A stretch of 64,000 nt of DNA from Sisyra terminalis (lineage: Eukaryota > Arthropoda > Insecta > Neuroptera > Sisyridae): positions 10,062,001 through 10,126,000 of the forward strand of contig OY292276.1 of assembly GCA_958496175.1 (NCBI GenBank). The letters are read 5' to 3'. The notes below the pieces were generated by a model. It was not told the origin of the DNA, ran no database searches, and worked only from the letters and a program-made list of their open reading frames with translations. The translations under genes were made by a program, and so were the position numbers. Below are positions 12,111 to 23,665 of the stretch, piece after piece (positions within the stretch are counted from its first letter, which is position 1; each line of letters starts with the position of its first letter).

Positions 12111-13901
12111 CTAAACAAGTACTAAGATTAACTTTTATACACAAGAAAAAATGAGTTACAATTTTATTATTGTTGCTTTATGAGATGAATTACTCGTTTA
12201 TTAGCACAAAGTTTATCAATTTTCTTCGCTCAAAATCCTAGCTAATATTCGCGCCTCTCCTTAGATTAATCCATGGTTCCCTTGGAAGGTGCGTCTTTCA
12301 GTTTCGAGAACGCTGTATTAATGGATTAGTTTGAGGATAGAGAGAAACATTATTATTCAAAGTCCTAAAATTTTTTAAAAAATATTATAGGATTGAAGGA
12401 AACCTCAACTATCAATTAAACAAACTATTTTAATATGAACTTTCCATTAATTAATTCCCCCAATCTAAAGAGCTTCTATCAATTAAAAAACGAAATTTTG
12501 TGTTTTTTTTAGTCTTCATTTTCGGATTCTCAGGCCTTAGGTTAGGCTAGATTAATCAAGTGGGTATCTCTTGATCTCCCTTTTAAATTTCGCTTTTAAA
12601 ATTGGTTCGTTTTTTCTATCAACGAAAGATACAACGACGCCAGCACCCATAGTAAGAGGTCTAGTAATACTTTTTTCAATACAGAAAAATAAGTTGGTTT
12701 CGGGTTCCCGGTTTCGGTCAAAAAAACTTTTTTCGGTCGGACCCTACTAGCACTATCCATGAATTATAGCACCTGAAGTACGTGGATCCAAAATGGGTTG
12801 CCGACTCTTCTTATTTCATAGCTTATATGAACGTTTAAATTTTAAGAAAAATTATTTTCCTAAAAAAATAAATCGTTTTTTGTTTTCTTATTTATTTGAA
12901 TCAGAATTGAAAGCTGAGAATATTAAATATGTTTTTAATAGACATCTTTCCAATTAGCACTACTTACCTATGGAAAGATTTTCCGCATATATGTTGCTTG
13001 TTTAGTATTAATAAAATTCCACAAATGGAAACTACTTATATGATATTTAGTACAGCTACTCACTTATCGCACGAAAATATTAAAATTTTGATGAACCAGA
13101 TTACAATTTATTCATCCCATTTGAATAAGTTAAAAATTAATATCCTCGCTTGGGTTTGCTCCAATAAAATACCGATAATAAATTTTATGATTTGGTCGAA
13201 ATTTATGACTCAAATAAATATTTGTTACTTCCAAATATTATTAGCGATAGTCTATCTAAAATGACAGCTTTTTCTTTTTATTATGAAATTTATCACTGCT
13301 ATCATATGGAATGGGAAATATATATGTATTTTAGAATTTAATGATTCAATGATTAGAAATTGTGCTACTTACGATTACAGGCAAAAACAGATGGGTGTTT
13401 TATTTAAGGTTGAGATTCTTCTTTGGAGGTTCCTATTTTTTTTAAGGTACTGATCTCAATTGTTCTTATTCCTGTTTTACTTAGGTTTATCAGATTCCTT
13501 TTTGCACTATCCAGTATGAATTTTCCTGAAAAAGTGACCCATATAGTTAGCTTTTGGTTTTGCCACCACATCAATGATAATTATTTCTTCATCTCCACAT
13601 TTCAAAGCTTTCCAGATAGTTCATTTCTTGTTTATTTTTCTATTGAGGTTTCCAATTTATTTAGCATTCTATCAATTGTTTCTTGAGTTTAAGTTCCAAT
13701 TTTTTATCAAAAGATTGTTCTTCCTAAATATTAGATTTGGGACATTTTTTTTAATTCTATGTTTTTCCTCTAGATGTGATATAAATAGACCTTTCTTTAT
13801 TCGATATTTTTATGATTTTTAACTTGTATTTGGATTTAATTAACAATAAATGAAAACAGATTGTATAGAAAAGATAATACAAAAGTGAAATGAATTTAAT
13901 A
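12111..13901. other. AT-rich non-coding; possible decayed coding at 13360-13720
   Basis: No gene is supported. On the minus strand at 13360-13720 an interrupted frame is rich in K, E and L. It could be a worn ORF1-like coiled coil, but no diagnostic motif is present. The 111-codon plus-strand frame at 12929-13264 is not recognised. Confidence 0.35.
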
Positions 13902-14655
13902 TTAAGGGGGGAGCCTGCTTTAGAGGCTTCAAAAAATCGATTTTTTCGAGGAATTTTTAGGGAAGGAAATAGATATTCAATTGAAACGAAACTTTCAGGT
14001 TTTATTGTTATATATTTCAACAGTCTTCTCAATTTTTTTCATTAAAATATATGGCATAATATGCGGGGTACAAGCATTTCGCCGAGGCGCCTCTAGCGTG
14101 CATGTGTTGTGTGACGGGAAAGATGCAGGTCACAATTTCCATCAGAAACAAAAAAACCAAAACAAATTTATATTTTCAATAGTATAGATTCTAGTTAAAC
14201 CTAGAAAATCCAAAGAAAAGTGAGAAATTCAACAATTTTTCGGTATTTAAAAAAAAAATCACTTTAGATTGTTTAAAAAGTGGGTTAATCATAACTTTTT
14301 TAAGGTTTTTTAGGTTCAACTAGAAGAGAATTTAATCCTGAATACAATCAATTTTGTTTCGTTTCGATAGGACGTTAAATTTTTTTCCTATCTTTCCCGC
14401 CAATTAGGAAAAATCGAACAAATGAAAAACCGAGAAATCGCGCGTCAAAGTTTTCGTTTATAAAAAATCGTAATTTTCTTGAACTTACCGCAATAATGTG
14501 CTAATCAGCGATTCCTGGTCCATAGAGTTGCCCTTCAGATTCCTCAAAAAACTGGTTTCTGAAATTTTAGGGACACATTCTTGGATAGTTTGGGAAGACA
14601 TTTATGCAAAAAAAAATCGATTTTTTGAAGCCTCTAAAGCAGGCTCTCCCCTTAA
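13902..14655. mobile_element. TTAA-flanked MITE, family E
   Basis: TTAAGGGGGGAGCCTGCTTT at the left is mirrored by its complement at the right, with TTAA at 13902-13905 and 14652-14655. The terminal inverted repeat continues through AGAGGCTTCAAAAAATCGAT, about 40 bases in total. The 754 bp interior has no transposase; the frames at 13981 and 14498 are non-coding. Termini begin TTAAGGGG as in family A but the rest is different, so this is a second TTAA family. A piggyBac-like mobiliser is the likeliest inference. Confidence 0.87.
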
Positions 14656-15430
14656 ACGGAACCTAAGAGGAAGGAAGCAGAAATTCTCAACCACAACCGA
14701 AAAAAGGAAAGAAAAATTCTTTACTTCATATAATATTTTATAAGTATAAGTAATATATTATTACTTATTTTTTGCAACCACTTGGCTTGTTCTTGGGATT
14801 TTGTAAGTAGTTTTGTCATTCTCTCCTGTGTTTTTGGTGCCCTTTTTTACATCCTGGGGGGTTAAAATCAGGGGTTTGAAAAAAATGTAGTGTCAGCTTT
14901 AGTTAGGTTCTTGTGCTCGATTATGGCATTTTCTTGGAATAAATTCTTCCACTGTTGGTACATTTTTTGTGCAGTTTTGTAAAGGATTGGGAATTGTAAA
15001 GGATTCATATTTCATCAAGTAAAAACCTAGAATATTAAATACAGGAATATCTACAATCGTTTTCTTTTGGTTGTGGATATATTTCGCTATAAAATGAGAA
15101 AAGCCAAATCAAAAATGTCAAAAGTATGAGGCTAGATCATTATGAATGTGCGGTGGTTACCCCTATTCAATGATAATTTCGGAAAAAATATTTGATATAT
15201 TATTGATTCATTTTGTTTAATTAGTTATTTTGATAAATTGAACTTGGGAAAATCGTAGCAGAACGTGGTGACACATGAACATTTGATTTTCAAATAGGGA
15301 ATGGAAAAGATGGAATAATTAAGTCATTTTCTTGAGCCGGCGAAATTATTTCGTGTAGAAAGATAAAGCAAATGTTGAATTTGAATAATTATTAAAAAAA
15401 CAACGTGAATAATATTAAGGAGAAAATTTT
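14656..15430. other. AT-rich non-coding
   Basis: No gene or repeat is recognised. Confidence 0.4.
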
Positions 15431-16015
15431 CATTTTGTTTCAATCAATCATTATGGAAATTAGTACGTTATGTGAGAAAAGCTTTTTAATGCATTATATT
15501 ATTAAAAAGTTGTTATATTATGTGCGTGACAAACGTGTATTAGGACGGAATACCTAGCGCTAGTTGTCGCTGGGTAAAACGAGTCTGAAAATATTGTTGT
15601 AGTGGCTCGGGGTTGGAAATTTCATTAGTGCACCCCTCATATGTGGACATGAGGAGTACAATACATAAATTGTGAACACCTAAGTGGAGTGGAGTGAAAT
15701 GGCCACGTGTGCACGCGTGTATGGGAATCTTTACATGCAGCATTTACCGCCTACGAGTGGCCTACGAATTACAACACACACACGTGGAATTTAGCTGCTA
15801 GTAAATTGTATGTTATGAGCGGTTCTAACATCTGTTACCGCTACAGATGTTTTTGTCCATTTATTATGGTTGCCCAGCTTTGACATCGCTACACCGAAAT
15901 TTCGAGGTGTTAAAGCTCAGCCTTGATTATGTTTAGTACAAGCACGTTTATAAAAACAACTAATTATAGCGAATTACAGAAAATTTAAAATTATCTTTTT
16001 TTGGATTTTTTAAAA
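15431..16015. other. Single-copy-looking, less AT-rich block
   Basis: Composition is more balanced than in the flanks and nothing here recurs in the window. It carries two CACGTG E-boxes and may be regulatory. The 67-codon minus-strand frame at 15540-15743 has no recognisable domain. Confidence 0.4.
15704..15786. promoter_or_regulatory. Pair of CACGTG E-boxes (candidate enhancer)
   Basis: Palindromic CACGTG hexamers lie at 15704-15709 and 15781-15786, 77 bp apart, in the otherwise repeat-free block. Such sites are bound by bHLH factors (Myc/Max, MITF/TFE and CLOCK/CYCLE types). Function here is inference only. Confidence 0.3.
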
Positions 16016-16310
16016 GACTGGGCAAAAAAAATTTTTTTTTTTTGAAAAGTATATCGAAAATATTGTTCAAGGTGACAACAAAAAAAAAATATCGGGAAGG
16101 TTTGAGCCCGTAATATTAATATTAAGAGGTCTATCATCTTTAATTTTGATTTTTTATTTGTGCTTTCATTTTTGCGTCAATGCTGTCAAACTAGGAATGG
16201 TAAAAAAATCATCTGCACATATATTTATAGAAAATTGAATTCTCTACAAAAAACGTTTCTTTGAAAATTTTTGCCAGACATGCCGTTTCCGAATAATCAA
16301 GCTTTAAAAA
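16016..16310. mobile_element. Solo left arm of palindromic family B
   Basis: It begins GACTGGGC and follows the left arm of the complete element at 49888-51035 closely, including ATATCGGGAAGGTTT, TTAATATTAATATTAAGAGG, TTTTTGCGTCAATGCTGTC and TTGCCAGACATGCCGTTTCC. Similarity stops near 16310, where a different repeat starts. The matching right arm is missing, so it is a truncated or half-deleted copy. Confidence 0.78.
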
Positions 16311-17010
16311 ATGTACGATTTTTTTTCTCCATAAATGTCTTCTTATAACATTCAAGAATAACGTGTTAAAAGGATTTGTCGATATTCGAAATATTTCGAG
16401 TTATAGACCTATATATACATAAAGATTGAATAAATTGATAATAACATAAAAAGATATCTTAAAAAAACTTTAAATGCGTTTTTCTCGAAATCAACTTTTT
16501 AAAACTGGGAGACAAAATTTCTCAGAAACTATCCGACGGATTGATTTGAAATTGGAGAGTGTTATAGTTCAACACGTCTTCTTGGTACTGAACCTCTGAA
16601 ATTGGCCAAACCTCCCCCCCCAAGTGGGGAAGGGGGAGAGATTAAAAAAAAGGTCGTTTTTTTTAACTTTTTTTTCAAAGTCGCGCCATTTTATGAATTT
16701 TCAACTTTTTTCGGATTTTCGAGGTTCAGTACCAAGAAGACGCATTACCAAAACCTACATTCTTTGGAAAATCATGATCCAACTTCCGGTTTTCGAGAAA
16801 ACTTGTCTCCCGTTTGCCTCCTCATTTTTGAGGACCCTTTTTCAAAGCGCTGTAAAAGGGAGAGGGGGGGACATATCGGGGCAAATAAAAAACAATAGTT
16901 CAAAACTTCAACTTTTACATGCCGAAGACCGTTTTTTAATATCTCTAAAAAAATGGCAGTAGTTTTAAAAAAGTCATTTTTTTTTCGTTCTGACGGTGAT
17001 CCACCCTTAA
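16311..17010. mobile_element. Unclassified repeat fragment ending TGATCCACCCTTAA
   Basis: The text has the style of the MITEs in this window: a TGCGTTTTTCTCGAAATC word, poly-T tracts, and a CACCC-TTAA right border at 17007-17010. No matching left end is present. A short inverted run of C8 and G-rich sequence occurs near 16612-16640. The overlapping 98 and 112 codon frames (16602-16962) are translations of this repeat, not genes. Confidence 0.45.
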
Positions 17011-18065
17011 ATGCAAAAATCGGTGCAAAAAGTGCTTATATTTTTAAAGGCTTCGAATGGTTCAATTCAAAACACTGAAATTAATTTGTCGCATATGTTA
17101 CAAAAAGTAAAAACCAGTTAGCCTCAATTCCTCCGCCACTCGGTAATTGAAATTACTTTTCCGTATTTGTTTTTCAATCCATTCATAATTGATTTTATGC
17201 AAATTCGATCTTATCCTCGTATCCTCAGTTCGTCTGCACTTATCGGTAAATTGCATTTATTAATCAACATCGACGTCTATATTTGCCAAGGTGTATTTAC
17301 CCTCGCCTTAATGTGTGTTAGATTCGCCTGATTAAGAGGTAATCAACATCACTAATGCAATAAATCGCTTATAATTTCATATTCAACAAAGCAATAATTT
17401 AATGGACTAGAGATTTTATTGGTTAAAAGTTTAAGTTTAAGTTTCATGAACTTTTTTTTGCTAATAGTCGTTTCGTTTGTTTCAGGTACGTTAAGTAGTA
17501 ATAAATAGTGGATAAATCCAGTGCGGTTGTAACTGATAATAGGACTAAAGTCCATTAAAGATGTGGTAAGTTTTCTTGAGGAAAGTTCCAAACGTGTGTC
17601 AGCTTATAAAACTATCAAGTGGGACCTGCAATCATCCCCCTTTTTTCTCCCACACTCCAGCCGTCTTTTGATAACTTTTCCTTGGTTCCTTTTGAATCGT
17701 TTTGCTTTAAAAGTAGCCCAACTTTTTTTTTGAGCTTTGTTCTCAGAGCTTTCGATAGTTTGTCTTGTCGTGCATTTTCTTGGGGGTGGGTCCCGTGAGG
17801 AACATTTTACGGCAGCGAAGCGGGCATTTATTTTGTTTCTTCAATTTCGGTATGGAATTCGGGTGTAATTTAAAATAATCGAGCACAACTTGTTCTGAGG
17901 AAATGGTGGTTTTATTCGGCACACGTGTTTGGGTAGAATGATATGCGAGCTTGAAAAGCTCGCGAGTTTAACGTCGTCCATTAATCACCTTCAAAAACTT
18001 TATATTTGTACAGGTGAAATAAAAATTCATTTTTCAAAAAAAAAAAAAGTTTTAATATCTACTTA
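17011..18065. other. Candidate single-copy regulatory stretch with octamer site
   Basis: No shared repeat is seen. At 17130-17350 the sequence is less AT-rich and holds a perfect ATGCAAAT octamer (17197-17204), the POU-factor site, along with TTAATCAAC-type words. CACGTG occurs at 17922-17927. No coding frame is convincing. Confidence 0.35.
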
Positions 18066-19832
18066 CTTAGAACCAGTGGCGTGTATTACATATAGACAAA
18101 CAGACACTGCCTACCCTACATAATTCAGATAAATATTTATAATTTTGTTCGGATATCTAGTTTTATTTTATTTACGAGTACTACCAAATATCAATAAAGA
18201 AAAAATCTTAACGGATATCATCTATACAGTATACAGATTATGCCAGCTCATTTGTTCGTTCAATTTCAAGTAAGCGACTGGTAATATTTACATTGCAATG
18301 CACTAGCGCTGCTGGCAACGCCGCGGGAAAGACACAAACTATTCGTGTCTAAATATTTATATGTGTGCACTCATAGCTATATATGTGTCAGTGTGTGCGT
18401 TCGTATAAAAACAATAATACAAATATACAATTCCACACATACAACCTCATAAAAAGACACTGTCTTCTTACAGCACGACAAATTACGATAATTACCGAAG
18501 TAGCATCGTTTTTTATTCATTAACGCTAAAATTACAAATTTGAATTTTATTGATTTCAATAATTGATTTAACGATCAGTAATCTACGTGCATTGTTATCA
18601 TTTAATTCTAATAAATTTTACAATGTATTAATTATTATCTGTATTATTTAATCCTGACAATTATATTGTATTTCTTTAATAAAGTTTACAAAACAAGTCC
18701 ATCTATGGATATTTGTGGTTAAAAATATCAACATCATTATTTACCCTATACCGATTAGCCTACAACATTTTAAAGTGTGAAATTTCCGAAATTTTTTTTT
18801 GCCAATCAATGGGAAATCGTTCGTAGAGGTTTGTGAAAGAAACCGTTTTTTTTTTGTGACAAAATAGTTTAGCGGTAATTAAATACATAAAATAAATTAA
18901 TTAATTAGTCATTGATATAGTAAAATGTTAAGAAAATAAGGTTAAAAGCAACATACAATAACAAAAATGCGAAAAAATTTAGGAAACGTTAAAGCTAAAA
19001 CTAAAAAAAAGTCAAAGAAAAATATTTTCCAAATTTCAAATAACATTTAATGTTCTACTTTGTATAATATTTCCAAAAAAAATTTGTGACAAAACTTGAT
19101 TTTCACAAACGATGAAAATTAATACGTGAAAAGCCTATTCAATATTGTATAGATTTTTACTAATTTGGAAAAGTTAGTTGAACCAGAAAGTTTAGAAAAT
19201 ATTTTCCGAATTTCAAAAAACAATGTTCTACTTCGTATATATATATATTATTTCAAAAATTTTTTGTGTGAAAAGTTGATTTTCATAAATGATGAAAAAA
19301 TTTTGGAGAACAGCCTATTTAATTATGTTTTGATTTTTGTTATTTTGTAAAATTTTGGGAAAAAATAATTTGAGGAAAAAAATTAACTTCTGAGTTGTCT
19401 TTTTTTTCCATTTTTTTTTTCGAAGGGGGGAGGTTCTGTTTAGTTTTCTTTAACTTTTTTTTTTAGTTTTACATTTAACCAACCGTTTCCTAAATTTTCC
19501 CGCATTTTTGTTATTGTATGTTGCTTTGAACCATATTGTCTTAACATTTTACAATATCAATGACTAATTAATTAATTAATTTTTCTTAATTAATTTATTA
19601 CCGCTAAAGTATTTTGTCACAATCGAAACGGTTTATTTCCCATCGATTGGCAAAAAAAATTCTGAAAATTCACACTTTGAAATTTTGTTGGCTAATCGGT
19701 ATAGGGTTCATTATTTACTCATCATAACGACCAACTAAAACCAACATGCAGCATTTTTGGTTATATTAAAGTAGCTTTTAAAAATTTCTGCCTACCCTGC
19801 CTAAAATCTCTGTACACGCCACTGCTTAGAAC
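18066..19832. mobile_element. hAT-type non-autonomous element copy 1 with 8 bp target duplication
   Basis: The element proper spans 18074-19824. The left end is CAGTGGCGTG and the right end CACGCCACTG, an inverted pair. It is bracketed by the exact 8 bp direct repeat CTTAGAAC (18066-18073 and 19825-19832). Eight-base duplication and CAGTGGCG-like ends are typical of the hAT superfamily. No hAT transposase is encoded; the frame at 18377-18559 is shared with copy 2 but shows no domain. It contains a nested element at 18744-19706. Copy 2 at 42438-44196 has the same internal structure, so the composite has moved as a unit. Confidence 0.93.
18744..19706. mobile_element. Nested palindromic element, family F (in hAT copy 1)
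   Basis: The ends CCCTATACCGATTAGC and the inverted CTAATCGGTATAGGG enclose arms that stay complementary for a few hundred bases. The flanks carry the direct repeat TCATTATTTA on both sides, offset by about one base from the ends. Long arms with a target duplication of about 10 bp resemble MULE-type elements; this is inference. The interior holds a unit of about 170 bp repeated twice (the AATGTTCTACTT word at about 19050 and 19222). A free copy is at 62706-63527. Confidence 0.82.
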
Positions 19833-21126
19833 TTATAAGTGGTGTTTTCTTTAAAAAAGGGGGTGAAATTTAAATTTTTAAATTTTGTAAATATTTGCAT
19901 CGTTCAATGGTCTGTCGTTGGGTCGGATCGGGTGATAAATTTAATTCGTGGCACATTTCATTAATAATACCGTTCGATTATTCTTTTAGGTAATTTATTA
20001 TTGTCAATGAATGATTTATTGTTGCGTTGCGCGTTTGAAAATCAATTTCTTATTAAAAGATTGCCTCCGACTTCTGCAACTTGGCAACGAAAAGTTTTAA
20101 AAAGCACACAAAGTTTACGTCGACATTACGTTTCGGCTTAGTGAACGTGGTAATTAAAAGCCATATTTCTTGAATATTTTCGCGACAATAAAATCAAGAT
20201 TATTGCAATTTTTTAACTTAAAATTCTCTCCATTTAACTTATTGATAGTCCAAGCGGCGACCGTCGTAAAAAGGTGGTCAACCAGAATAAAGACAAAAAT
20301 ATATTTTATTAATTTTTGGATATTAGATGAAACTATCCCAGATGATGAAGATTTGTCATTGAATAATCGTGGTAATTATTCAGAAGATAAAATTGATGAT
20401 TAACTAAAAATAAAAGTTATACTTATTATCAATTAAGAATTTAAAATTTAACATTTCTTTTTTTCTTACTTGTTCTGTTGTACTTTCATTTATTTCAATA
20501 AAATTATTTACGTTGGTAATTTGTTTACTCATTCATAAAGGAGGTGAAAAAAGTATTTAACAAGTATACAACAAGCCTTATTAAAAGCTCATATCAAAGC
20601 ATCGACGTAGTCAGAAATTTACTATTATTCTAAATCATAAAAAATCCTGTGAAAGATTTATTCTGTTCTTACGAAACTGTCAATAAATTTTTCGTGAAAT
20701 AGTTACTATACCATTAAAATAGAGTTAATTCAACCGGATTTTCTTTCATTACAAATCAAATATATTTTTTTAAAAATTAACTGAAGAGACTAGAATTATA
20801 TAGTAGCAAATAGAATTAAGGTAAAAAAACACGCTTGATAAACAATACATTAATTAAACTAACATAAAATTTTCAAGACCGTAAATCTTGAAAAAAAAAC
20901 GATATTTTTCTTCTTTTACTATTGTACGACAATTGTTTCTTATTATGATATAATATAATTTTTCATTATGTTAGGATAGAATTTTGCAAAAATTTTTACA
21001 AAATCCAACTTTCCGTTTTTAATATAAAGATAAAATAATATTTATGTACAATTCCATCATCAAATATGCTTCGAAAATCGTAAAGAAATAGTAAAATCAA
21101 TATAATAAAACAAAAAAACTTCGTGC
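19833..21126. other. AT-rich non-coding containing one half of a dispersed short repeat
   Basis: The 77-codon frame at 20170-20403 contains the repeated segment 20244-20332 described separately. Nothing else is recognised. Confidence 0.4.
20244..20332 (+). repeat. Short dispersed repeat, forward copy (coding-like)
   Basis: About 88 bp that recur inverted at 22266-22352. Both translate without stops to a peptide of the form VKxWxTRIxTKIYFINFWIL. Most differences between the two copies change the amino acid, so the shared frame is not evidence of selection. It could be a worn piece of an unknown transposon protein. Confidence 0.55.
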
Positions 21127-21902
21127 TTGAGGGAGTATTCTAGTCTAGAGGCATGAATTTCAGGTAATTTTTGAAGTGTCATAAAAAATAGCCAATTAAT
21201 ATTTTTACTATCATTTTTTTATCAGTTATTTATTAACATTTAAAGAACAGAAAAAAAAAATAAAGTTAAAAATTTCAAAAAGAATGATGAAAGCTGATGA
21301 AGTGGGAGGTCTCAAAAAATTGGCACGTGACCATACCCACGATTTCAACCCTCCTAGTAATCTTAAACAAAAAAAAAAAAAAAAAGATTATTAATCTAGA
21401 ATAATGTCGCAATGTCTGGAACTACGGAAAAGTATGAAAAAAATTTTTCACGAAATGGCGACTGCCTGAAAAAAAAAAAATTTGTGTACCACTTTTTTTG
21501 ACTGTTTCGAATTTTTTAAAAATAGTAAACATCAAAATTTGGAGATGGGGATAGTTCCAGACATAGACAAGTCTATAAAGAAGACTCTCTAAAAATTTCA
21601 GGTAAATCGGTTCAGTAGAACCTGAGAAATCGTGGATATCGTTTTGAAAAAGACAGTTTCGAGAAAAACACGTTTAAAGTTTTACGTTAAGTTTCAGGCA
21701 GCGTAATTGATAGAATAGTATGTATTACTTACATTCTCTTAATCGGCCATCCCAGCTTCATAAAAAACCGCTATAACTTCGGAAATAATTTAAATTTTGA
21801 AAAATCCTTTTAGGAGGATATTTTTGAATATCTAAACTATCGGATTATGAAAAAAAAATTTTTTTTGATTTTTCAAATTTCTAGAGTAGAATACCCCCTT
21901 AA
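21127..21902. mobile_element. TTAA-flanked MITE, family A copy 2
   Basis: The left border TTGAGGGAGTATTCTAGTCT has one changed base in the TTAA; the right border is ACCCCCTTAA at 21893-21902. The 776 bp body matches copy 3 (53393-54170, opposite orientation) throughout, including GGCACGTGACCATACCCACG and AGACTTGTCTATGTCTGG-like sequences. Non-autonomous; the mobiliser is presumed piggyBac-like. Confidence 0.88.
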
Positions 21903-22560
21903 CAAATGGCATGCAGATAAGAATTTACTTAATCTTGGTCTGGCAGAATTTTGGTCAAGTATGAACGTGCCAGACCAATTCTACTCGAAAGTGTAATAAA
22001 AAATAATAATTTTTACGTTCAACTTTTTCTTATACCTTGTATAGAAAATTTGTTGTAATAACTTTGTTGGGGGCGGTCTGACACACAGTTGCGTCAAGAC
22101 CAAGAATGCCAGACTTGAAATTTTGTATTTGTCTAGTAAAAACGCTATCGTAAACTGAAAAAAATTGCTTATGTTATGTACATCGATTTTACGAAAAAAT
22201 ACATTAGAAATTTTATTAAAAAAAAAATTGGACACGTCAAAGGCTAACAGACCAATGGTTTATTATTCATCTAATATCCAAAAATTAATAAAGTATATTT
22301 TTGTACTTATTCTGGTTAACCACCCTTTTACGGCAGTCATCGCTTGGACTATGAGATTTTTTGGGATAAAATTAATGCCTTTTTTAATTTCATGAATAAT
22401 TTTTGGTTTGATAATTAATTGGGAACCACAGTTTTGGTATTGAAAAAAAACAGATGGATTTAAGTACAAAGGGGAGGAAAAAATAATTTTTTCCTCCCTC
22501 TGTCCAAATAAAATATGTGCGATAGATAAATATCGGTGCAGATGGGGAAAATGTAAGTTA
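21903..22560. other. AT-rich non-coding
   Basis: Contains the inverted short repeat at 22266-22352. The frames at 21981-22235 and 22165-22395 are not recognised. Confidence 0.4.
22266..22352 (-). repeat. Short dispersed repeat, inverted copy
   Basis: The reverse complement of this segment matches 20244-20332 with a handful of substitutions. The surrounding sequence is not shared, so it is a small insertion or the last recognisable part of a longer decayed element. Confidence 0.55.
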
Positions 22561-23060
22561 CGATGGATTTAATTATCTCGATCAACCCAACTTGACCAAC
22601 CCTACAATCATTATGTTTAAATAGCCACGTAAAATATACACAATCGCCAGCGAAACGAGGCCCCGTTCATTTGTCGGTTCGTTCAGGGCGGCAAAATCAG
22701 CTAGGTACAAGATGAGCTTTTTGGGGTGGCTAGGTCGCTGGCCGGACTGTGGGCCCGGGGGCGGATTCGAAGAACAAACGGACCTCGACACATACGGCCG
22801 TAATATAGTGTGCTGATACGGCAATGTGAGGCCATAAAGAGCGCCACATGTGATATCACATGAGCTGCAGGCGTCGGAGCTCTTGGTCCTCATAATGTAC
22901 TACGTCTGTTGGCAATGATGACGACGACGACGCCGCCAAACTACCCCCAACCACCCCAACATTCTTACAAATCTTGCATCATCTTCCACAACCAACTATT
23001 GGCTCCAGACATTATTACATAAGACCGTACCATCTACTCGAATAGCTTCAAATACATCCA
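22561..23060. promoter_or_regulatory. GC-richer single-copy block, candidate enhancer or promoter
   Basis: This is one of the most GC-rich parts of the window, with a CG-containing core at 22650-22960 and a GACGACGACGACG run near 22920. It includes the perfect 16 bp palindrome CATGTGATATCACATG at 22847-22862 (two CATGTG/CACATG E-box halves round a GATATC centre). The 103-codon minus-strand frame at 22582-22893 has no domain and is probably a by-product of composition. Function is inferred from composition and motif only. Confidence 0.35.
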
Positions 23061-23665
23061 ACAAACATCCCTCAACATCCCTCACCCCCGTATCGCAATA
23101 CTCTTCAACATTCTTTTATTGTATTTCTACATTGAACAGCAAAAAATCATGTAACAAAATAATACGTGGCTCACATACCATATAAGAGCAATACCAACCC
23201 TTTTTTTTTCCTACCTTCTCCACACCAACCCTCATCAATCTATCCCGTTTTAATTTATTTTTAATAGCACAAAATTTTATTAATTTCATTCAACCTCCAC
23301 TTGTGTTAACCAACAACTTTTATTGTCCCATTTTATTGGTTGCGGAAAAGTAAATGTTAAGTGAATAATAAGAGAGTAAAACTAAGGGATGAGGGAGATT
23401 GGGTGCAATGGTAAAAGTTAAAACTGAAAATGGAGTTTGAAATATTCAAAGCAAATTGCTGCGAATTAAATTAAATTATATTGAATTTTCAAATTGAGTT
23501 CAATTTGAATAAATTTTTAGACTTATATACCTATTCTTTTATTAATGAGCCAAAATTGAGTCGTTTGTATGATAATTTTAAAAGCTTTTCTTGATAGAAT
23601 GGGGATAGGGATGGCTTTTTCGATCGTGTACCTTGAACTGAAATTTTATTGAAAATTTAAGCAAA
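23061..23665. other. Non-coding, AT-rich
   Basis: No gene or repeat is recognised. Confidence 0.4.

Noticed and set aside
13360..13720. LINE ORF1 coiled-coil remnant on the minus strand
   Set aside because: K/E/L-rich text alone is weak evidence and stops are frequent; no zinc knuckle or RNA-binding motif is visible.
16602..16962. Overlapping 98 and 112 codon frames as genes
   Set aside because: Both translate a MITE-like repeat with poly-T and poly-C runs; overlapping frames of similar length indicate low stop density by composition.
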